A DNA stretch of 64,000 nucleotides, from the NCBI RefSeq assembly GCF_016863655.1, contig NZ_BOPH01000084.1, positions 1 to 64,000 on the forward strand, written 5' to 3'. Below the pieces are notes generated by a model. It was not told where the DNA came from. It saw nothing but the letters and a program-made list of their open reading frames with translations, and made no database searches. Origin of the DNA: Virgisporangium ochraceum. GTDB lineage: Bacteria > Actinomycetota > Actinomycetes > Mycobacteriales > Micromonosporaceae. Positions 60,563 through 64,000 of this stretch are shown here, piece after piece (within the stretch, counting starts at the first letter, position 1; each line of letters opens with the position of its first letter). The translations under genes were made by a program, and so were the position numbers.

Positions 60563-61708
60563 CTACCCGCTCAACAGCAGCCCGCTCGTGGGGACGCCGG
60601 TGCCGGCGGTCACGAGCACGGGTCCGTCGCCGTCGACCTGGTTCACCGCGGTGCCGCGCACCTGCCGCACCGCCTCGGCGATGCCGTTCATGCCGTGGAT
60701 GTAGGCCTCGCCGAGCTGTCCGCCGTGGGTGTTCAGCGGCAGCGGGTCGTCGGCGAGGAAGTGCCGCGCCTCGCCCGGTCCGCAGAACCCCAGCTCCTCC
60801 AGCTGCATCAGCACGTACGGCGTGAAATGGTCGTACAGCACGGCGGTGCGGATGTCGGCGGGCCTGAACCCCGACTGGCGCCACAGCTCGCGGCCGACGA
60901 CGCCCATCTCCGGCAGACCGGTCAGCTCGTCGCGGTAGTAGCTGTTCATGATGAACTGGTCGGCGCCGCTGCCCTGTGCGGCGGCGCGCACCACCGCCGG
61001 TTCCTGCCGCAGGTCGGCGGCGCGTTCGACGCTGGTCACCACGAGCGCCACCGCGCCGTCGCTCTCCTGGCAGCAGTCCAGCAGCCGCAACGGTTCCGCG
61101 ATCCACCGCGACGCCTGGTGGTCGTCGATGGTGATCGGCCGCTGGTAGAACCACGCGTGCGGGTTGGTCGCCGCGTGCCTGCGGGCGATCACGCTCACGC
61201 GGCCGAAGTCGGCGCTCGTCGCGCCGTACCCGTGCTGGTACCGGCGGGCGACCATCGCGACGGTCGCGGCCGGGGTTCCCAGCCCCATCGGGTAATGCCA
61301 GCTGTTGTCGACTCCCGACGTGGTCGGCGCGCTGGCGGCGAGCCGCGACACCTGCCCGAACCGGTGGCCGGAGCGCTCGTTGAGCGCGCGGTAGCAGACC
61401 ACGACGTCGGCCACTCCGCCGGCGACCGCGAGCACGGCCTGCTGCACGGTGGCGCACGCCGCCCCGCCGCCGTAGCCGATGTGGCTGAAGAACCGCAGAT
61501 CGCCGACGCCGAGCTCGCGGGCGACGGCCACCTGGGCGTTGCTGTCCATGGTGAATGTCACCATGCCGTCCACATCGGACGGTTCGAGTCCGGCGTCGGC
61601 CAGGGCCGCCTTCACCGCTTCGACGGCCAGCCGGAGCTCGCTGCGGCCGGAGTCCTTGGAGAACTCGGTCGCCCCGATGCCGACGACCGCGGCCCGTCCC
61701 CCGATCAC
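60563..61708 (-). CDS. ltp2: Side-chain retro-aldolase Ltp2
   Basis: A 381-residue thiolase-fold aldolase matching Ltp2 (Rv3540c): VGIGATEFSKDSGRSELRLA start, YDHFTPYVLMQLEELGF (about 294-310) with a candidate catalytic tyrosine, and LGEAYIHGMNG (about 340-350) with another. Ltp2 with the DUF35 domain of ChsH2 cleaves the 17-hydroxy C22-CoA intermediate to androst-4-ene-3,17-dione and propionyl-CoA. GTG overlaps the chsH1 stop (GTGA). It is last in the chsE2-chsH2-chsH1-ltp2 operon. Confidence 0.94.
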   Translation of the reverse strand: MIGGRAAVVGIGATEFSKDSGRSELRLAVEAVKAALADAGLEPSDVDGMVTFTMDSNAQVAVARELGVGDLRFFSHIGYGGGAACATVQQAVLAVAGGVADVVVCYRALNERSGHRFGQVSRLAASAPTTSGVDNSWHYPMGLGTPAATVAMVARRYQHGYGATSADFGRVSVIARRHAATNPHAWFYQRPITIDDHQASRWIAEPLRLLDCCQESDGAVALVVTSVERAADLRQEPAVVRAAAQGSGADQFIMNSYYRDELTGLPEMGVVGRELWRQSGFRPADIRTAVLYDHFTPYVLMQLEELGFCGPGEARHFLADDPLPLNTHGGQLGEAYIHGMNGIAEAVRQVRGTAVNQVDGDGPVLVTAGTGVPTSGLLLSG

Positions 61709-62079
61709 GACGCCCTCCCGACGCGGACGGTGCCGGTCACGTGGTTGCCCAGGCTGTTGCTGCCGACCACCTCGACCACCGTCACACCGTCCTCTTCGGA
61801 CACCACCGAGCCGGTGAGCGTCAGCGTCTCGTAGGCGTAGCAGGGCACGCCGAGCCGGATCGCGATGCCGAGGATCCGCGCGTCCGGGCCGGCCCAGTCG
61901 GTGACGTACCGCTGCACCAGGCCGGTGGTGGTGAGGATGTTGAGGAAGATGTCCTTCGAACCGCGCTGGACGGCCTTGTCGCGGTCGTGGTGCACGTCCT
62001 GGTAGTCCCGGGTCGCGAGCGCGGTGCTGATGATGAACGTCGGGCTGATGTCGAGGACGAGCGGCGGCAGGCTCGTCAT
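61705..62079 (-). CDS. chsH1: Steroid enoyl-CoA hydratase subunit ChsH1
   Basis: A 124-residue MaoC-like hotdog protein (LVLDISPTFIISTALATRDYQDVHHD start with the hydratase Asp/His in the YQDVHHDRD region, then GSKDIFLNILTTTGLVQRYVTDW). With the N-terminal half of ChsH2 it forms the heteromeric hydratase acting on the C22 enoyl-CoA. ATG at 62079 overlaps the chsH2 stop, and its stop overlaps ltp2. Confidence 0.93.
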   Translation of the reverse strand: MTSLPPLVLDISPTFIISTALATRDYQDVHHDRDKAVQRGSKDIFLNILTTTGLVQRYVTDWAGPDARILGIAIRLGVPCYAYETLTLTGSVVSEEDGVTVVEVVGSNSLGNHVTGTVRVGRAS

Positions 62080-62981
62080 GCCAGCCGCCACGCCGGCAAG
62101 GTGAGGTCGTCGTCGACCTTCACGAACTCCACCCGCACCGGCGCGCCGATCCGGACCTCGTCGGGCTCGACGCCGCGGACCTCACCGACCATGCGCACCC
62201 CTTCGGTCAACGCCACCAACGCGACGACGATCGGCAGCTCCCGCCCCGGAACCGGCGGATGCCGGTGCACCACGTAGCTGTAGATCTCCCCGGTTCCGGC
62301 GGCCACCACGTAGCCGGGTTCCAGCGCGCCGCACGTGGGGCAGGCCGGGCCGGGCGGGTGCCGCAGCTCGCCACACGCCCGGCAACGCTGGATCCGCAGC
62401 TCGTTGAGGGCCGTGCCGTCCCAGAAGAACTTCGTGTCGCGGCTGACGACCGGCCGGATCACGTCGCCGGCCGGTTTCGCGACCGGCGCCTGCCCGGACG
62501 GCCGGAACTTCAGGACCCGGAACAGCATCGTCCCGACCGCTTCGGTACCGGAGTACCAGGTGCTCTCGGTGGTGACGAAGTAGCCCTCGCCCAACGCGGT
62601 CCGCTTGGGGCCGACGACGTCGCTCAGCCGGGTGCGGACCTCGATCACCTCGCCCTGGCGCAGGTACCGGTGGTAGGACTGCTCGCTGTTGGTCGCGACG
62701 ATCGACGTGTAGCCGGCGTCGTCGAGCGCGGCCAGCATCTCCGCGAACGGGTCGGTCACCCCGGTGGGCCGGCGCAGCCCCGGCATCGTCCACACCTGGA
62801 TCATCGCGGGCGGGGCGAGCCCGTCGCGCTCGTACACCGGGTTGGTGTCGCCCATCGCGTCGAGCCAGTGGTGGATCATCGGCAGGTTCACCGGGTCGCG
62901 GGCGACCCTCGGCGCGCTGTCGCCGGTCGCGGCGATCCGACGCGCCGCCTCCTCGATGTCCACAGTAGACACCTCCGTCAT
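62076..62981 (-). CDS. chsH2: ChsH2: MaoC-like hydratase subunit fused to DUF35
   Basis: A 301-residue two-domain protein. The N-terminal hotdog domain (about 1-170) has the motif region NLPMIHHWLDAMGDTNPVY and pairs with ChsH1. The C-terminal DUF35 domain (about 190-301) begins with a zinc ribbon (CRACGE...CPTCGA, four cysteines) and pairs with Ltp2. The two functions let hydration and retro-aldol cleavage follow one another. ATG at 62981 overlaps the chsE2 stop (ATGA). Confidence 0.93.
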   Translation of the reverse strand: MTEVSTVDIEEAARRIAATGDSAPRVARDPVNLPMIHHWLDAMGDTNPVYERDGLAPPAMIQVWTMPGLRRPTGVTDPFAEMLAALDDAGYTSIVATNSEQSYHRYLRQGEVIEVRTRLSDVVGPKRTALGEGYFVTTESTWYSGTEAVGTMLFRVLKFRPSGQAPVAKPAGDVIRPVVSRDTKFFWDGTALNELRIQRCRACGELRHPPGPACPTCGALEPGYVVAAGTGEIYSYVVHRHPPVPGRELPIVVALVALTEGVRMVGEVRGVEPDEVRIGAPVRVEFVKVDDDLTLPAWRLA

Positions 62982-64000
62982 CGGGGCACCCTCGGCAGGC
63001 CGAGGCCGGACGTCGCGATCAGCTCGCGCAGGACCTCGTTGACGCCGCCGCCGAACGTCAGCACCAGGTTGCGCTTCACCTGGACGTCGAGCCACGTCGC
63101 CAGGTCGGCGGTCACCGGGTCGGCCGGGTCGCCGTGCCGGCCGACGACGTCCGACAGCTCCTGGCCCAGCCGCTGCAGGCGTTCCGAGCCGAAGACCTTC
63201 GTCGCCGACGCGTCGGCGATCTCGACGGTGTCGGTCGCGGCCACCTGCCAGTTCAGCAGCTCGTTGACGCGCAGGCACGCGTACGTCCGCGCGAGCGCCC
63301 TGCGCATGTCGGGCTCGCCGAGCAGGTCGCTGTTTGCGGCCCAGGCGTGCACCCGGTCGTACAGCACGGCGATCCGGCCGGCCGGGCCGAGCATCACCCG
63401 CTCGTGGTTGAGCTGCGTGGTGACCAGCCGCCAGCCCGCGTTCTCGGCACCGACCCGCATGCCGACCGGCACCCGCACGCCGCTGTAGTACGTCGCGTTG
63501 ACGTGGTGCGCGCCGTCACACGTGATGATCGGCGTCCACGAGTAGCCAGGGTCGGTGGTGTCGACGATGAGGATCGAGATGCCCTTGTGCTTCGGCGCCT
63601 CCGGGTCGGTGCGGCAGGCCAGCCACACGTAGTCGGCGTCGTGCGCGCCGGTCGTGAACGTCTTCTGACCGTCCACTATGTACCCGTCACCCTGTCGCAC
63701 GGCGGCGGTGCGCAGCGCGGCGAGGTCGGTGCCGGCGCCCGGCTCGGTGTACCCGATCGCGAAGTGCACCTCGCCGGCGAGGATGCGGGGCAGGAAGAAC
63801 TCCTTCTGCTCCGGGGTGCCGTGGGCCTGCAGCGTCGGTCCGACGGTCTGCAGCGTCACCGCCGGCAGCGGCACGTCGGCGCGGGCCGCCTCGTTGACGA
63901 AGATCTGCTGCTCGACCTGGCCGAGGCCGCGGCCGCCGTACTCGACCGGCCAGCCGACGCCGAGCCAGCCGTCACGGCCCATCCGCCGCACCACGTCGCG
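62978..64000 (-). CDS. chsE2: Acyl-CoA dehydrogenase subunit ChsE2 (FadE29), 5' end outside window
   Basis: About 340 residues from the window edge to the stop, lacking roughly the first 45 of FadE29. The visible part follows mycobacterial FadE29 closely (RRMGRDGWLGVGWP, EQQIFVNEAARADVPLPAVTLQTVGPTLQ, FAIGYTEPGAGTDL, VTTQLNHERVML, LTFGGGVNEVLRE). ChsE1-ChsE2 dehydrogenates the three-carbon side chain of the C22-CoA. chsE1 should lie beyond the right edge. It begins the visible part of the chsE2-chsH2-chsH1-ltp2 operon. Confidence 0.9.
   Translation of the reverse strand, partial: RDVVRRMGRDGWLGVGWPVEYGGRGLGQVEQQIFVNEAARADVPLPAVTLQTVGPTLQAHGTPEQKEFFLPRILAGEVHFAIGYTEPGAGTDLAALRTAAVRQGDGYIVDGQKTFTTGAHDADYVWLACRTDPEAPKHKGISILIVDTTDPGYSWTPIITCDGAHHVNATYYSGVRVPVGMRVGAENAGWRLVTTQLNHERVMLGPAGRIAVLYDRVHAWAANSDLLGEPDMRRALARTYACLRVNELLNWQVAATDTVEIADASATKVFGSERLQRLGQELSDVVGRHGDPADPVTADLATWLDVQVKRNLVLTFGGGVNEVLRELIATSGLGLPRVPR

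Overview
The window is high-GC actinobacterial chromosome. Translational coupling through ATGA/GTGA overlaps, frequent GTG starts and a recurring TCCACAGTGGAC-type word in coding DNA suggest a member of the Pseudonocardiales (Amycolatopsis, Saccharothrix, Lentzea and relatives). That placement is an inference from composition. I see no rRNA, tRNA, CRISPR array, insertion sequence or prophage.

Left third (1-22022): general and accessory genes. In order these are an OsmC-family protein, a PLP-dependent decarboxylase, an aldo/keto reductase, an NmrA-type SDR, a HelR-like RNA polymerase recycling ATPase, a ribosome hibernation factor, an HTH-tailed ATPase, one intact and one 5'-truncated methyltransferase, a 2H phosphoesterase-like protein, a DUF4132 pair, a histidine phosphatase, an APH-type kinase and a serine hydrolase with a DUF1905 partner. 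The block ends with a tightly coupled four-gene unit encoding a ROK protein, a WD40-like propeller, a TY-Chap protein and an LRV/HEAT-like repeat protein.

Right two thirds (about 22 kb to the right edge): a sterol catabolic locus. It has ten matches to the KstR operator (consensus TAGAACnnGTTCTA), all in divergent intergenic regions. Side-chain activation and beta-oxidation: cyp125, a secreted ChoA-type cholesterol oxidase, fadD19 and a second acyl-CoA ligase, chsE4-chsE5, echA19, fadA5, ltp3, ltp4, a DUF35 protein, and chsE2-chsH2-chsH1-ltp2 (chsE2 runs off the right edge). Ring opening: kstD, a second KstD-like flavoprotein, kshA and kshB. A/B-ring cleavage and processing of the C5 product: hsaA-hsaD-hsaC-hsaB and hsaE-hsaG-hsaF. 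The regulon also includes SDRs, a zinc ADH, an aldehyde dehydrogenase, an F420-type LLM oxidoreductase, a PPOX-fold protein, a nitronate monooxygenase-like enzyme, an SRPBCC protein, a DUF3068/PorA-family membrane protein and a small CxxC protein between kshA and kshB. The regulator kstR, mce4, chsE1 and the KstR2-type C/D-ring genes are not in the window.

A non-steroid insert (45257-48326: PadR regulator, membrane partner, GT-C-like membrane protein) separates fadA5 from the hsa block. Together the genes would take a C24-branched or cholesterol-type sterol through 3-oxidation, C26 oxidation, CoA activation, beta-oxidative and aldolytic side-chain loss, 9alpha-hydroxylation with 1,2-dehydrogenation, and meta-cleavage. 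The most unusual points are operator-abutting (probably leaderless) starts, the oxidase coupled to ltp3, the extra KstD-like enzyme heading the hsaEGF operon, the KstR-linked PorA-family protein, and the uncharacterised ROK/WD40/TY-Chap/LRV unit.
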